This document shows, in pieces, positions 33,196 through 44,909 of a DNA stretch of 64,000 bases. A model generated the notes under the pieces. That model was not told where the DNA came from. It searched no databases and saw only the letters and a list, made by a program, of their open reading frames with translations. The DNA comes from Agapetus fuscipes (taxonomy: Eukaryota > Arthropoda > Insecta > Trichoptera > Glossosomatidae): positions 9,657,852 through 9,721,851 of the forward strand of contig OX637350.1 of assembly GCA_951799405.1 (NCBI GenBank). Direction: 5' to 3'. Position 1 is the first letter of the stretch; the number at the start of each line of letters is the position of its first letter. Made by a program: the position numbers and the translations under genes.

Positions 33196-33199
33196 AACT

Positions 33200-34340
33200 T
33201 TGTTTTTTTACATAAGAGTGTGAATGTATTTTCATAAACACCGCTTTCTGGTTTATAACAAAAAAAGTTTTCTTTTACAATTTTGATGTCAAATGCACTT
33301 CGATGCTACTATATATTTGAATATAAAAATATATTAGGTACGTCAATACATTTTGAAAAAAAAAACAAGTTGTTTTTTTGCAAGAAACAATACATACAAC
33401 GATACAATATAATCAAAACTATCGATTTCTAAGGGGACACACTTGTTTATCTTTTATCTCGTGTTCCCGTTTCCGCAAAATAAAAGCAAAAGCAGGACGT
33501 CTTGTTATTTCCATGGAGAAAGCGCTGCCGATATCGCGTATAATGCAGTATAAGTATACGCAAACAAAACACAACAACTCTTCAATACGGATTAGTGAAG
33601 GAGACAAAGCAGAGACAGAATATCAACCGACAAGCATATTACGTGGTGATGATAACATTCGTAAAGTATGCGCGTCATACGAGAGGATAAATTCTATTAT
33701 GAAATACATAGTTTCTGGCTAATATTTTTTTTTCATTTTGTTAGTGTTTTAGTGGATATATTTGCTTTAAGATTGCACTTTTGTTTGATAACTCACATAA
33801 TCAATTCTTTTATATTTATTTTAAAAACATGAAAACAGCACTAAAATATTTTCTCGTTTTATAAATACCGACACACTATTTAGTTCTTTTTCTTCTTTCT
33901 AAGGTTATCTTTTAAAAAACTATTCTTGGACAGAGCATCGCAATCATTGTGGTTTATGTCTTTGCTAATTAACAAAAAGCTTACCACCGCGGTCGACAGA
34001 TGTCTGGCTTCAGTTTAGAAAACTGTCTAATAATTTAAAATGCAAGCAAAAAAAACTAAATTTAGTTATGTTATTACCTACAGTAGTAGTGAATAACACA
34101 CTTTAATTTCATCTACGTTATTCAAACTTAATAATCCAGAATCTTGTCCAAAAGTAATTATTTTTAGACCGCCTCAAGGAGGAGCCGAGTCATACTTACA
34201 ACCCACATACCTGCACGTACATACACTCTTGTAGTATTCATAAAATAAAATCGTGAGTGTTGCCACTTGTCTCTACTGAAAAAGCCCCCCATGTCCGTGA
34301 ATCCATTCAGCCTGCAACGCTCCGCCTGAAAACAGCCCTA
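33200..34340. other. no gene seen
   Basis: AT-rich. A 114-codon plus frame at 33378-33722 is the longest non-repeat frame here; it is basic and low in hydrophobic order, with no recognisable domain. Confidence 0.4.
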
Positions 34341-34342
34341 TA

Positions 34343-34494
34343 CCCCAAGTATAAAATATTATGTTAAAACTCAAACGCAACGTTGACCAAAAATAGCTAG
34401 AATTAAAAAAATACACCTACTTATCGTATGGCGTTACATACACTTTTAGTAAAACGCTACGGTTGAGTTTGAATGTGAAGTTTTATACTTGGGG
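34343..34494. mobile_element. palindromic MITE G, complete, TA duplication
   Basis: 152 bp between CCCCAAGTATAAAAT and TTTTATACTTGGGG, flanked by TA (34341-34342, 34495-34496), as for Tc1/mariner-derived MITEs. Inner arms carry AACTCAAACGCAACG and GTAAAACGCTACGGTTGAG. Confidence 0.78.
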
Positions 34495-34499
34495 TAAGG

Positions 34500-35737
34500 A
34501 AAGGCATGCCTGAGAATCTTGCACCGAGCTGCATGATGCTCAACGTCAACACGACCTACTTATTCCGAGGATGATCTCAGGTTTATAATATTAGCTATTT
34601 GCTTATTCAAATCTACGTTCTATGTTTCAGAATTATTCAAAGTGTAGATTTTAGAGCTTGGATACGTATTAGTTAAGTTTCGAGTACGAGGTAATTTTGA
34701 GCTCAATGTTGCTATAGAAAGCTGACTTATATTTTGAGTCCAATTGCAGAAAATATATTTAAAACTACGAAACGATGTGTTTAATTGGACGAAATTACAT
34801 TAAACAGTGTTTTGATTTGAATCTTTCAATTAAATAAACAAAATATTATTGAAATTACATTTTTATAAGTATTTGTATACAAACTTAAATATTTGAAATA
34901 ACAAAACGAAATAATCTGAAAAACCACTGAAAAATAAAGTGTTTTTCCATTCAAATTTATTGTTCTGGTTATTTTAGCCTTTATTTACCACCATGGTGTA
35001 CTCAGTCCAGCACGTATCTTTATTATTGGATTCCATTCGAGCATCCCACAAATCCACTTCCACTCCATCCAAATCCTTCACACAATCAAGGCTCAATTTA
35101 ACATTTTGGAACGCATCCAGGATCCGGTCGTCTCACCGAATGCAGCGGTAGGTACGTGCTAGGCCTCGTGTTAGTTTCGGGCATTCTGAATGCAGTTCGC
35201 AATGCGGTCCGGCCGTAGGCAGTCACGTAACAAGACTCTGTCAGATGACGTCACGTCAGGAGGAGGGGTGCAAACAACCCTCTCCCCCCCCCCCCCCCTC
35301 AACCCCCGCCCCCAATCCGGGGAATCACCGTAAAACACAAAAAAACATCCCTCATCCCCCTCCCTCCCCAAGCGGTGGCCATGTAAAATATTACTCGTGA
35401 AAAGTACATCAGCGCGCTTTAAATGTTATTCGAGATTCAAACCGATACTGGGATCCGGGAAATGGTTGTAGCACGCTGTCGATAGATGGCAGGGCGGAGT
35501 CTTAATAATCAATGGCGAAAAGTGGGTTGTAAATTTTACTGAATTTTGTGTCAATCCGAAATACATTGAATTTAAAAAAATTATGCAATTTTTTAAGGAT
35601 CGCACATGTATCTTCTGAAAACTACATTTTCTGTTACTTTAGAAAATAAATACAAAATGTTAACACTAGTTGGTACTTTAATATTAATCGTTTCAAAAAA
35701 TAAAGCAGATGAAAAAAGTACTTCCTTGAATAATATA
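34500..35737. other. AT-rich spacer with a GC-rich island
   Basis: The island at 35110-35380 includes GTCAGATGACGTCACGTCAG (CRE-like TGACGTCA) and the poly-C tract. No coding call is supported. Confidence 0.35.
35282..35312 (+). repeat. poly-C tract
   Basis: A run of about 18 C's at 35284-35301, followed by TCAACCCCCGCCCCC. Confidence 0.85.
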
Positions 35738-35925
35738 TTCCTTGACTCAACTTGCTTTTTATGAGGAAGGCCACTTATACTAAAAGAACACTTGTTAATT
35801 TCACCCTATTTTAAGGAAACGTATTTTTTTCTAGATTACGTTCATATGAAGATTGGGTTTATTTTATAAGAACAAATTCAGCATGTATAAAAATGGACTT
35901 GCACGTGCATTAAGATTCCACATTA
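35738..35925 (+). mobile_element. SINE-D, strongly diverged
   Basis: TTCCTTGACTCAACTTGC, GCCACTTATACTAAAAGAAC, ATGAAGATTGGGTTTATTTT, CAGCATGTATAAAAATGGAC; order fits SINE-D but many changes. Confidence 0.5.
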
Positions 35926-35939
35926 AAGATTTTAGATGA

Positions 35940-36020
35940 GAAATGAGGTCAGAGCATTTTTTTTTAATTTGGAACTTTTTTCTCGGCAAGCAAAAGTCAG
36001 TCTTATATGTGCCTGCCATG
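35940..36020. mobile_element. MITE F end fragment
   Basis: AATGAGGTCAGAGCATTTTT and CTTTTTTCTCGGCAAGCAAA mirror the right end of the element at 4413-4602. Confidence 0.5.
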
Positions 36021-36264
36021 TTAGCAACCAATAACAAAATATGTTTATGCTTGACACAATATTGTATAGGTATGTCAATTCACAAGTGAATCTCATTCAA
36101 ACAACCATGTTTTTTTTTATCCACTGAAGGATGTATTTTTCAAATTATTTATTTGTATTTGTACAAGAAAAGCATCCCATTTTATTTTTTATTTTTTTTA
36201 CTATAAATCAATTCACGTTTTCCTTCATTTTAATTAATCGATTAAAAATACACGTTTGTGATAA

Positions 36265-36480
36265 TTAACGGCCGGCTGATAAATCCTTTCAGTGGGGTAT
36301 GGAGCATGGGGGCTGCCAACTACCCGGTAGGAAATTAGGGAATAAAAAGTTGGCGCTCACAAAGGGCGCGCGGACGAGGTGTGCTTGTTAATTAATAATT
36401 ATTCCCGAGGGAGGGCAACACTGTCTGCCCTCATTACCGCCAGCAAAACACGTACAGGCGGGAAAACTCAGCGTGGCGAA
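36265..36480. other. possible conserved noncoding block
   Basis: AACGGCCGGCTGATAAATCC, AAAGGGCGCGCGGACGAGGT and TTGTTAATTAATAATTATTC: a mix of GC-rich words and homeodomain-type sites, unique in the window. Confidence 0.3.
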
Positions 36481-36514
36481 TCACCACTATAAAACTACGA
36501 TATATAACTTTTTC

Positions 36515-36585
36515 CGTAGTATATTGGTTATCACTTTAAAATTATAATCAGAAGGTCGTGGTTTCGATTCTCTGCAAAGCACTAA
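36515..36585 (+). repeat. degenerate tRNA-like sequence
   Basis: TTCCGTAGTATATTGGTTAT resembles a tRNA-Val-type A box and GGTTTCGATTCTCTGC a B box. It is AT-rich in the anticodon region, so likely a SINE relic. A solo LTR begins just downstream at 36591. Confidence 0.4.
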
Positions 36586-36590
36586 AATAT

Positions 36591-36857
36591 TGTAACGATT
36601 TATGGGTTCACTTTAATAACAACTTCGGTTAAAATAAATTATGATTCCGTTCACATTTGGTTCACAATTAACGTCTGCACTACAGACGGCTTTAACGCTT
36701 TATAAAGTATGACATAAGAATGGTTTTCGAAACATTGCGAACTGGAACATGTGAGATTTTGACATAATATTCGAGCAAACACTAGTACAATTACCGAAAC
36801 GCCTACATTTAGAGACACACTCAAAACACACGAACACACTATCACATATTCGTAACA
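36591..36857. mobile_element. putative solo LTR
   Basis: 267 bp from TGTAACGATTTATGGG to ATTCGTAACA; flanks ATAT and ATAC. The 3' half (36730-36850) is clearly related to 14690-14850: CATTGCGAACTGGAACATGT versus CATGGATAACTGGAACATGC. Confidence 0.55.
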
Positions 36858-36904
36858 ATACCATTTATTTTTCAAATATCCTCAACACTCGGTTCAAAAA
36901 TTTA

Positions 36905-37052
36905 TCTGCTTGTACAACAGGTTCATCCAGCCTTACGGACACTAAGTTTTACTTGTGGAAAGTGGCATTTTTATAGAGACGATCAAGCTCGAGAAGGTTT
37001 TAAGGTGTAAGTCACAAAAACAGCGCTCACCCAAGAAATCCTCCTAATATTT
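36905..37052 (+). mobile_element. SINE-B 3' half
   Basis: CATCCAGCCTTACGGACACT, AGACGATCAAGCTCGAGAAG, ACAAAAACAGCGCTCACCCA and AATCCTCCTAATATTT. The head is missing. Confidence 0.7.
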
Positions 37053-37530
37053 AAACGGAATTAAATCTATTAACACCTTTGTATTTTTATCATATACGTA
37101 TGACATTAATTTGTCGTATCAAGACAGACGTATTTTATTCAATTTCAATTATTTTATTTCAATTATTCAATTCATCAGTTTTGTAAACTTTGTTTGTGTT
37201 ATGTATTCGAAGAATACCATTGACTACTTATTTATTATCAGAAGCCAGCCTAACTTTTTGGGCGTTTTGATTTCGAGATTTTTTTAATATGGTGAACGTT
37301 TTTCCATTTCAAGATTTGTTTATTTTCTCAAAACATTCAAAAATAACATTCCTACGGGATGAATTTAAAACAAGACCCACTCAATTGCTACGCGTGAACT
37401 ATACTTCCTTTCCATAAAATGTGAAATACTTTTTCGATTTGATTATTATATTACAATTCAAATCATTTTAATTTATGTCATTAGGTTTATTCTTTTTTTG
37501 GAGGATAACTACTTGACAACGCGCTGCCTT

Positions 37531-37766
37531 AGTTCTTGTTTATCGTATACGCCATTGAGAAAATTTTACATGAGCAATGTTTGCATGTGTACTGGACCAA
37601 TGTGTCTTATAAAAACAAGAAATTTATTTAAAAAATATTTAAAAGAACTCTCACATTATCGAGTTTTACGGTTTTTCTTAGCTCAGATTGTGTAGATTTG
37701 ATTCATAAGACAACTGCATGAAAAAGTCATATTTTACAAGATTGGCGTATACGATAAACAAGAACT
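37531..37766. mobile_element. TIR element E, intact 236-bp MITE
   Basis: Perfect 24-bp terminal inverted repeats: AGTTCTTGTTTATCGTATAC then GCCA at the left, TGGCGTATACGATAAACAAG then AACT at the right (37743-37766). The internal sequence matches 3472-3660. The flanks give no clear target duplication. Confidence 0.75.
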
Positions 37767-38384
37767 GGGGGAGCGAACGTCCAAGCTACATTTGCCGCAG
37801 TACACCTTCCACCTCTGTCTCACAGCTCTGGACAAGTCTGGCCGACCCGTTCATAACCGGGCCGGGCATTTGCATAATTCTGAAGGGATTACCAGAGCTA
37901 CAAATGAAAAGTGATCATTCGAACAATTCCGCCAGCCTTATAAACACAATCATCCTCTATGAAATAACACCTAATGCAATATTCAAGCCATTACCAAGAC
38001 GGGATTAGCAGACGGCGAATTCTAAACCGGCCAAAATTAAAATCCTAATTTCATTTATGTTTTCCCCAGAAATGTTTTTACAAAGGATTTTTTGTCTCAA
38101 TTTTCGGGGAATTTAAACCATGATTAAAATATTTTTTGCAGGAAAAAATTGTGAAAGGTTTTTTTTTCTATTTCTTCATTAGTATTTTTTCTCAAATATT
38201 CTCCTTTTTCATTTTATTAGTCAATCATAAATTTTGTAAATAAATTTTTGTTGTGTAAATTCCTACAATTTTAAAGAAAGTCCGTTTTTTATTTCAAAAA
38301 AAATCATTTAAAATATTAAAACTTTCAATGACACCCATCTTGAGAAGCCTATAAAAATGGCAGTACGGTGGGTAAAACTTTATT
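37767..38384. other. possible conserved noncoding block
   Basis: 37770-38020 has balanced composition, with ATTTGCATAAT (octamer-like) at 37868. A 96-codon frame crosses it but has no domain signature. Confidence 0.3.
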
Positions 38385-38571
38385 AATACTATGTTTGCCA
38401 ATTTTGCAAAAGATTCAGTTGCTATAAGGCTGAATGACCCAGGATGACCAGTTTTGTTTGGCAATATTTTAACCAAATAATTTATGTTTTTTAATGCTTC
38501 GCCGGGAATGGAACTCATGGTTTTCCGTTTACGAAACCTTAATTTTAACCAATGGACTACGGACCAGTCTT
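38385..38571 (-). mobile_element. SINE-B, diverged
   Basis: Reverse copy with AGTTGCTATAAGGCTGAATG, CTTCGCCGGGAATGG, ACCAATGGACTACGGACCAG. It is shorter and more diverged than the others. Confidence 0.65.
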
Positions 38572-39220
38572 AAGACGAAACCCTTTAGGTTAACCTTAGA
38601 TATAAAATGTTATGCTTAAATCAGAAAAATTAACACCCAGAAGTAAGTCTCAAATATCTGTACCGATCAGGTAGAAAATATCAAAAACCTATTTAGTATC
38701 GGATGGTTCAAAGCTATCAAATTATTTGAGAAAAATCGTTGTCGATAAAAAAAAACAACGATAACAAGTTTAAAAATGAGCAAGGATAAAAAAATAATCG
38801 CTGCCTTAATCACCAACCCCTTAAAAACATAAAAATAAACATAGTTCTCAAAAACAAGGAAAAAAACAGGCGCAATATGTGCTTCAGCACCCTACATATT
38901 ATTAATTATAACATAATTGAATAAAGTTGTTGTTTTTTACAGTTATGGGTCGCATAACAAAGTTGGTCCCGCCCTCACGTGCTCTCAGCGCGGCGTTACA
39001 TTTAATATACGTCCCACCCGGCCGACATGCGTTAATTTTTTACGAAGTTTTCTTCGTGCATTAAAAGTGCGCTCGTGATTTGTTCAATCACTCTTTTTAG
39101 TGCTTTTAAGGCTCTTGCAAAAACACTAACAAGCACCTTCAGCAAAAGTTTTCCAAACTTAATTTTAGATGAAATATGAATGTGATAAGAATCATAGTAT
39201 TCCAAGTTACACTATTCTGT

Positions 39221-39375
39221 GCCCGTAGTATGAAACATTGTGTGAACTCACCTTGATTGCGTTAATCGAAAACATGTACAAAAACTAAATCATTCTCTAG
39301 GAGTGACATTGTATAATCCATACATTTTTGATTTACGCAATCGAGGTGAGATTTAGCAATATTTTATACTCGGGG
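39221..39375. mobile_element. TIR MITE, relative of family G
   Basis: Inverted arms of about 44 bp: CCCGTAGTATGAAACATTGT...CACCTTGATTGCG against CGCAATCGAGGTGAG...AATATTTTATACTCGGGG. Confidence 0.6.
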
Positions 39376-40372
39376 AACTGGTGTTGTGAAAATACTTTCT
39401 CTGCAAAAAATGTCATCTACAAGATATCAAATCCACAGATGCTCTACGGATCATTTTTTCTTTATTGAGAATTATGAAAATTATTTAGCAGACGACCCAT
39501 GGATTGGCTGAGTATTAATAGCACCGATAAAGCTTTAAAATGTTTACTGGCCTTTCATTAACCTTTTTACTAGTCATTACGTACTTGAATTGGAAATTAA
39601 ATATTTCTTTGAAGTCACGGAAGAAAACGGTGCATAAAAAAAAATAAGCAAAAAGACGCGTAAGAAAACGGTCCATATCTAGGCTGTATATTTTTATTTT
39701 TCAGACTCAGTAAAATAATAATTTTGCATAACAGCATTTGTTTATAACTTCGAGTATTTCTTGTTGCTAACTGCCAATCTTTTTTGTGATGAATACCTTT
39801 ACCTCTCACCAATCTTTCTCGGGGGAAAAAATGTGGTCCACGCACAGTTGCTTATGCCAAAATCATAAGAATTTTCTTATTTATAACGCTACAGAAGGCA
39901 ATAATTAAACACAGAGAAAGTTTTTCGTCGGGCGAAGTTGTTTGCCGGAAAGTTTGGGGCCGCCGGAACTTTTCTCGTTAAAAATAAGGGATGGGAAACT
40001 ATTACAGGGCGCGGGGGGTGAGAGCAGATCGCAGATCTTACAGGCATTTGCCCATTACCGACAAAAAGTAAACCTTTACGGGGGCTGCGACACCTCCCAC
40101 ACCCGCCCTCCCCCCCTCCCCCACCCCCAAAATAATGCCCGGCGCTTGAAAATCCTCGCAGATTAGAGCTATAAATTTTATACCGATTTTACCTTAAGAT
40201 AAGAGGTGGACTCTGAAACTATTCGTGGTGATTTTTTTTATGAAAATGCAATAACTTATTTGGAAACCAAACCAATATATACCAAGTAATATCTTAATCA
40301 TTACATACCTACTCGTATTCTTCAAGTATTTCGACTAACATTTTAAAAATAATTTATTATTTAAACAGTCAT
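39376..40372. other. no gene seen; GC-rich patch
   Basis: 39940-40160 is GC-rich and ends in a C-rich stretch near 40102. No repeat match within the window. Confidence 0.35.
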
Positions 40373-40600
40373 AATCCTTGAAATATAGGTTGATATGAAG
40401 CTTACCACCCACGCTGTAAAAAATAGGTTCACTTTGCCAATATCAACCGTGCCTCAAAGAAGGTTCATTTGGGGTTTAGTTAATTTTTTTATGTTAACAT
40501 GCAGCATGTGTAAGCACGAATTTACGAGTGCCTTCTTTTATGCATGCATTAAATATGAGCTTTAAATGTCAATATTCATTTTTTCAACTTGGATTATTAT
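40373..40600 (+). mobile_element. SINE-D
   Basis: ATCCTTGAAATATAGGTTGA, CCACCCACGCTGTAAAAAAT, GCAGCATGTGTAAGCACGAA, ATGCATTAAATATGAGCTTT. Confidence 0.7.
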
Positions 40601-41989
40601 CGATAGTCTAGTGGTTGATGCTTGGGTCTCGATATCAAAGGTATCAGCAACTTTGAATTGGTGCTGAAATCTTTCACGTCACCGAATATAGTACTCTTAT
40701 TCGTGTTGAGCTGTATTTACCACATATATATCAAGATCATTCGAAAGGTTGATTTGAATTTCAACAATCGGTTATTGTTTGAAGTGATGTTTTGATGGAG
40801 CTACGATCTAGCTCGTAGAGGTTATGTTTCATATCATAAGTCACCTACTAAACACGAAGACATTATTGGTGAAAGATGTTGAATCCCACATAAATTGTTT
40901 CTCTTTTTCTTATTTTTTCTGTTAAAATTTAAAGCACTGCTTCAAACGTTTTTCCAAGTAGGTAGAACCCTCAAAAATGGCACGCTAGCAAATCGATGAA
41001 AATCAAATTAAAATTGTTTTTTCAGTGTGACCTATTTAAAATGATGTCAACCAATTCGAGAGGGTTTATTAAATTAGACAAGTCCTCGAGATTCGGAAAT
41101 AAATTACATTTTTTGTCAAATTATTTCTTAATTGAAAATTTAATTTCCGACGCGTAAATATTTGATGCGCAGAAGAAAAACGAAATGATTATTTTGTGTT
41201 ATATTGGAGAAATTATTTTCCCCGAATGTTGGCGACCTTTGCTTTAAGTCTACATTGATTTATTATGACTACCGTTTTATAGATTGATGTTGTTAATTTG
41301 AAATTATTGAGTGTCACCCCATTTAAAAATATGGGACGTCCGGTTGTCATTTAAGCCTTTTTGACAACCGTAACCAACTTCAAGCTTATAGCTTATCAAA
41401 AAAGACATTTAACATTTTTTAAGAAAATTAATGATTTATCGAGTATACTCAAAATTTGTGATAGTTTCAGATGGTATACACTATTTTCAGAAATGTGAAT
41501 TTTATTACTGAATGTGAAAATTTTGGGGTTATACTCGTATTTATTGCTACTGTTATTCAAATTAAAACTATGCATTTCCCATATGTACAGCCTATCCTAG
41601 CCCCCTTAATATATTCCTCTTTCTTTGCTTCCCTAAGGAATCGTTACAATTCATGACATCCGAGTTTATATTTGTGTAATCGTTTTCCAGCAGCAGCGCT
41701 GTCCTCGTGCATTTAAAAATGTAATATTAAAAAATCACTTACCAATTTGTGTGTAATCCATTTCAAAATTCTGAATGATGTACAAACCTTTTTGAAATCA
41801 TTGAAAACCACTCAAAAACAACATCTAACCTACATATGTGGGTGTATTATTATCACGGATTCTCATGCCGGCACGCAATAAAAATGAACGCCCCTTTTTG
41901 TCAACCTGTTTTCCTATCATCACACTAAACATCAAAGCTGATATGAATCTTCTTCTACACAATACTTCCCCTAAGGACCTGCATGTTGG
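40601..41989. other. no gene seen
   Basis: AT-rich. A tRNA-like word TAGTCTAGTGGTTGATGC at 40614 suggests a SINE relic but has no B box. Confidence 0.4.
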
Positions 41990-42540
41990 ATTAACTTTAC
42001 ATTACTCCTGCCACTCATATTGCCTAGGGATCAGGTGCAGTGTTGTCAGATGTTGGCTAGGCGCACGTGGCCGGGGGGAGGGGCTGTTTGCCTGCCAGGC
42101 CTTGCCTCCCAGCTGACGTCCCTCCAGCTGGCCCTACGCGCTACAGACATGAGGATGAGGGGTTAGCTGGGGGCCCTGGTGCTGTACCTCGTTTGCTCGG
42201 CTGCCGCGCCGCGGTGAGCGCGAGCAGCAGCGACAGCGCGCAGAGGCGGCGTGCCCGCATGGCCTACGCCATCCCGTGCACGACCAGCACGACCAGCTCC
42301 TAGCGCGCACTCTCTCTCTCCCGCTAGCACGCGTATGTCGTCCCGACTCTCAGCTTATCGACCTGGCGTCGCCGCCGCGCCGCGCTCGAACTGCCGTCCT
42401 TTGGGCGCCTCCCGCACCACCCCCTGCAGGCTGCGCGCGCACGCCGGCCGGGCGCGTTACGTCAGACCCCCTCCACCCTCCCCCCACCCACAGCACGGAG
42501 CCCCGCGGGAATCACCATAGCGACCCGCAACCTCAAAAAT
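41990..42540 (-). promoter_or_regulatory. CpG-rich island, possible promoter and 5' UTR
   Basis: GC content and CpG count are far above the surroundings: GCCGCCGCGCCGCGC at 42370-42384 and CGCGCGCACGCCGGCCGGGC at 42433. A GAGA-type tract (minus strand GAGAGAGAGA, 42311-42320) lies about 55 bp upstream of the putative ATG. No TATA box is visible. Unlike the repeats, this region has no similarity elsewhere in the window. Confidence 0.4.
42188..42260 (-). CDS. putative first coding exon with signal peptide (unidentified secreted or membrane protein)
   Basis: The minus strand has ATG at 42260-42258 opening MRARRLCALSLLLALTAARQ then PSKR: a basic N-terminus, a hydrophobic core of about 12 residues and small residues at a plausible cleavage site, as in a signal peptide. 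It is followed by a donor-like CGAG|GTACAG with GT at 42187-42186. Read without splicing, the frame stops after 39 codons at CTGTAG. The exon sits in the only strong CpG-rich island of the window, which suggests a host promoter. I cannot name the protein and see no second exon with confidence; a CTGTAG 60 bp downstream could be an acceptor. A chance frame in GC-rich DNA remains possible. Confidence 0.33.
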
Positions 42541-44689
42541 ATCACCTACACCCAACGACTGCTTTATACCGACATCAAAAACAAACACTAGTAGTTGTGC
42601 TCTCTTTACATGCCATCATCGCATTTTACGACGAATCCTTGATTTATTAGAGACGATGGCTTTTTGAGACCTTTTTTTTAGGAAACCCTATTTTCCCATA
42701 CTTCCAAAAAAACACATATTATTTTTCTACCTTTCTGCTGAAAGTGATACTTGGTTTTATTTTACCTTTGAACCCTGAAAAAAAATCATTTTATTTATAG
42801 TATGTAAGCACGTGTTAGATCGCTGTTTTCAAAGTACACGCGTACTCAATTGAAGAGTTACAAACAGTTTCAGTACATGTGCTACATTTTTATACACACA
42901 AATGTAAATTTTCATGGTCATTATTTTTTACGTCCATTTCGAACATTTGCCAAAAAATATGAATCGTATTTTTTTCGTTTGGCGGCTTTAAAAGTTTCTT
43001 GGCTGGCTTATTCGGGGATGTATCTTTTCATCACATAAATACTTTTTCTTCGTTTTTTTTACTTTTTCACATAAATTAAACCTTCAAATTTATCTACCTA
43101 CTTTTTCTTATCAAATACATAGTGATTTATTTGATTCATCACCACAAATAAATCATTAATTAGGAGTATACTAATATGGTATTATGTAGATGCGTTCAGA
43201 CAATGTCTTATCAATATACCACAAATTAAAATATTTTTCTGACTTGACGATAACAAAGAAATCTGGAGACAAGACAGCAAAGGGTGGAAAAACGCCATCA
43301 TCTTTAAATGACTCGGGATGTCCAACGGGCGGAAAACAGATAAACCACATCATTTGATGATATTCAGAGGGTAGCAGGGAGGAGGTGGTAGAGGTATTCA
43401 AATCTTGCAGAAGATTAAAAGATGCCTAGTATCATGAGTAGGTGGAGACAAATGTACAAATATTCATTTTATTTCATGACAGTGTATCATTTCAAAGGCG
43501 CTTGCATATCTGATTGGGCTAAGAGGTGGGTTTATAATAATTCTTTAAACGTACTTTCCGAATTGACCTTCTAAAGACGATTAGAAATCCTGTTTCAAGC
43601 TATTGGATCAGCCACCTATAAGGTTCGTCCTCCAATGTGTATGACTTCCTTGGAGATGACCAGGCAGCTTCATCTTTTCGTCTCTCCATTACATGTGTAA
43701 GCGTCCATCCCTTCATACAATATAGAGCAATTGGGAAGACATAGCATTATTTTGTTTAAATCTTTAACAATTCTACAAGTATGTTAACAACAAATATAAC
43801 AAACATAGAGCCAATTTAGACGTTACTATTTCCATAATTTACTTCTTGTATGGCCAGTAAGCGCAGCGAATTCCTTGGGCATTGGGCCGCTTCAAAGGCG
43901 AATACTTAAGCCCTCCAATCTCCATCCATTACACCGCTCGTGTCGTGACTTCTTGGAGATCTATCAGGCCAGGAGGGTGTCTTCTGGTAGGTCACTCCTC
44001 TACTATGTGCCGGGAAGCCTGTTTCTTCGTCCAACTTAAATGTAAGTAAATTTTGACTTTGAAGTACTTAAAATCTGTATTTTTTAAATCATTTATCTGC
44101 CGCTAGATCTAAATGTAGGGGTTAATTAAGAAATTCATGACAATAATGTTTTTTACATTTTTTATTAAGTTTTAAATGACTTTGTGAAATGCATTTTAAT
44201 TGGGAAAAATCTTCAAAGCAAATTATAAATCAATGAAACCAACCGATGAAATAAAAATGGAATTTCACTGGCGGAAATCCCACATTTTCACTTATAAAAT
44301 TACTGGCGAGCTGTCACTTCTTAGCTGGATATTCAAATACGTAACATGATAATCATATTCGCACGGTATTCAAATATGCAGCCCGGCTAGCTCTCGTGTT
44401 GCATAAAATTTTCCTGACGCAAGATTCACTTATATGTTGTACCTACATCTCCTAATATATAAAATTAAATGCATGCACATATTTGTATATTCTCTGTGGA
44501 TTTTTACCTGTTTTTTTTCAGGAAATTTGTAAAATATTTTTATAAATGTGTTCTTTGTGATTAAGGGTGATCGAATTATTAATAAATAAATCGACCTTGT
44601 GTTGCGTAAGGCCTTACCAAGTCCCTTTCCAATCTAGAGGTCAACAGTTTTGTACCACAAGATAAGCGATATTGACCATTGGGATAATG
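42541..44689. other. no gene seen
   Basis: AT-rich. 43490-44040 has more complex sequence and an internally repeated theme (CTTCCTTGGAGATGACCAGG at 43648, CTTCTTGGAGATCTATCAGG at 43949), perhaps two fragments of one unnamed repeat. Confidence 0.35.
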
Positions 44690-44830
44690 ACCTTGGGTTT
44701 TTATATTGTAGGTCCACATGCGGCATGTGTTAGCGCGAAATTATACATATCTGCTTGTGGGAATGCATTTAATATAAAACTTAAATGATATATATCTTTG
44801 CAGCTTAGATTAGATTAGATTAGATTAGAC
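44690..44830 (+). mobile_element. SINE-D 3' half with (TTAGA)n tail
   Basis: CCTTGGGTTTTTATATTGTA, CACATGCGGCATGTGTTAGC, then CAGCTTAGATTAGATTAG and further TTAGA units to 44829. Confidence 0.75.
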
Positions 44831-44839
44831 CATTAGGTT

Positions 44840-44905
44840 GGCATTAATTATATTTTGTATGGTTTGAGTATTAACACTGTGAAAATTCATGTTCAATCAT
44901 TTATT
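44840..44905 (+). repeat. head fragment of the foldback element family
   Basis: Matches the 5' part of the copy at 8262 (attatattttgtatggtttg, then gagtattaacactgtgaaaa) but has no arms or hammerhead core. It follows directly on a SINE-D tail. Confidence 0.45.
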
Positions 44906-44909
44906 TAGT

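Noticed and set aside
33378..33722. 114-codon plus-strand frame as a gene
   Set aside because: No recognisable domain, codon use follows local AT-rich composition, and no promoter or homologous copy is visible.
42276..42650. 124-codon plus-strand frame in the CpG-rich island
   Set aside because: Several overlapping plus frames are open there because of GC bias, there is no domain or splice context, and the frame runs on into AT-rich DNA.
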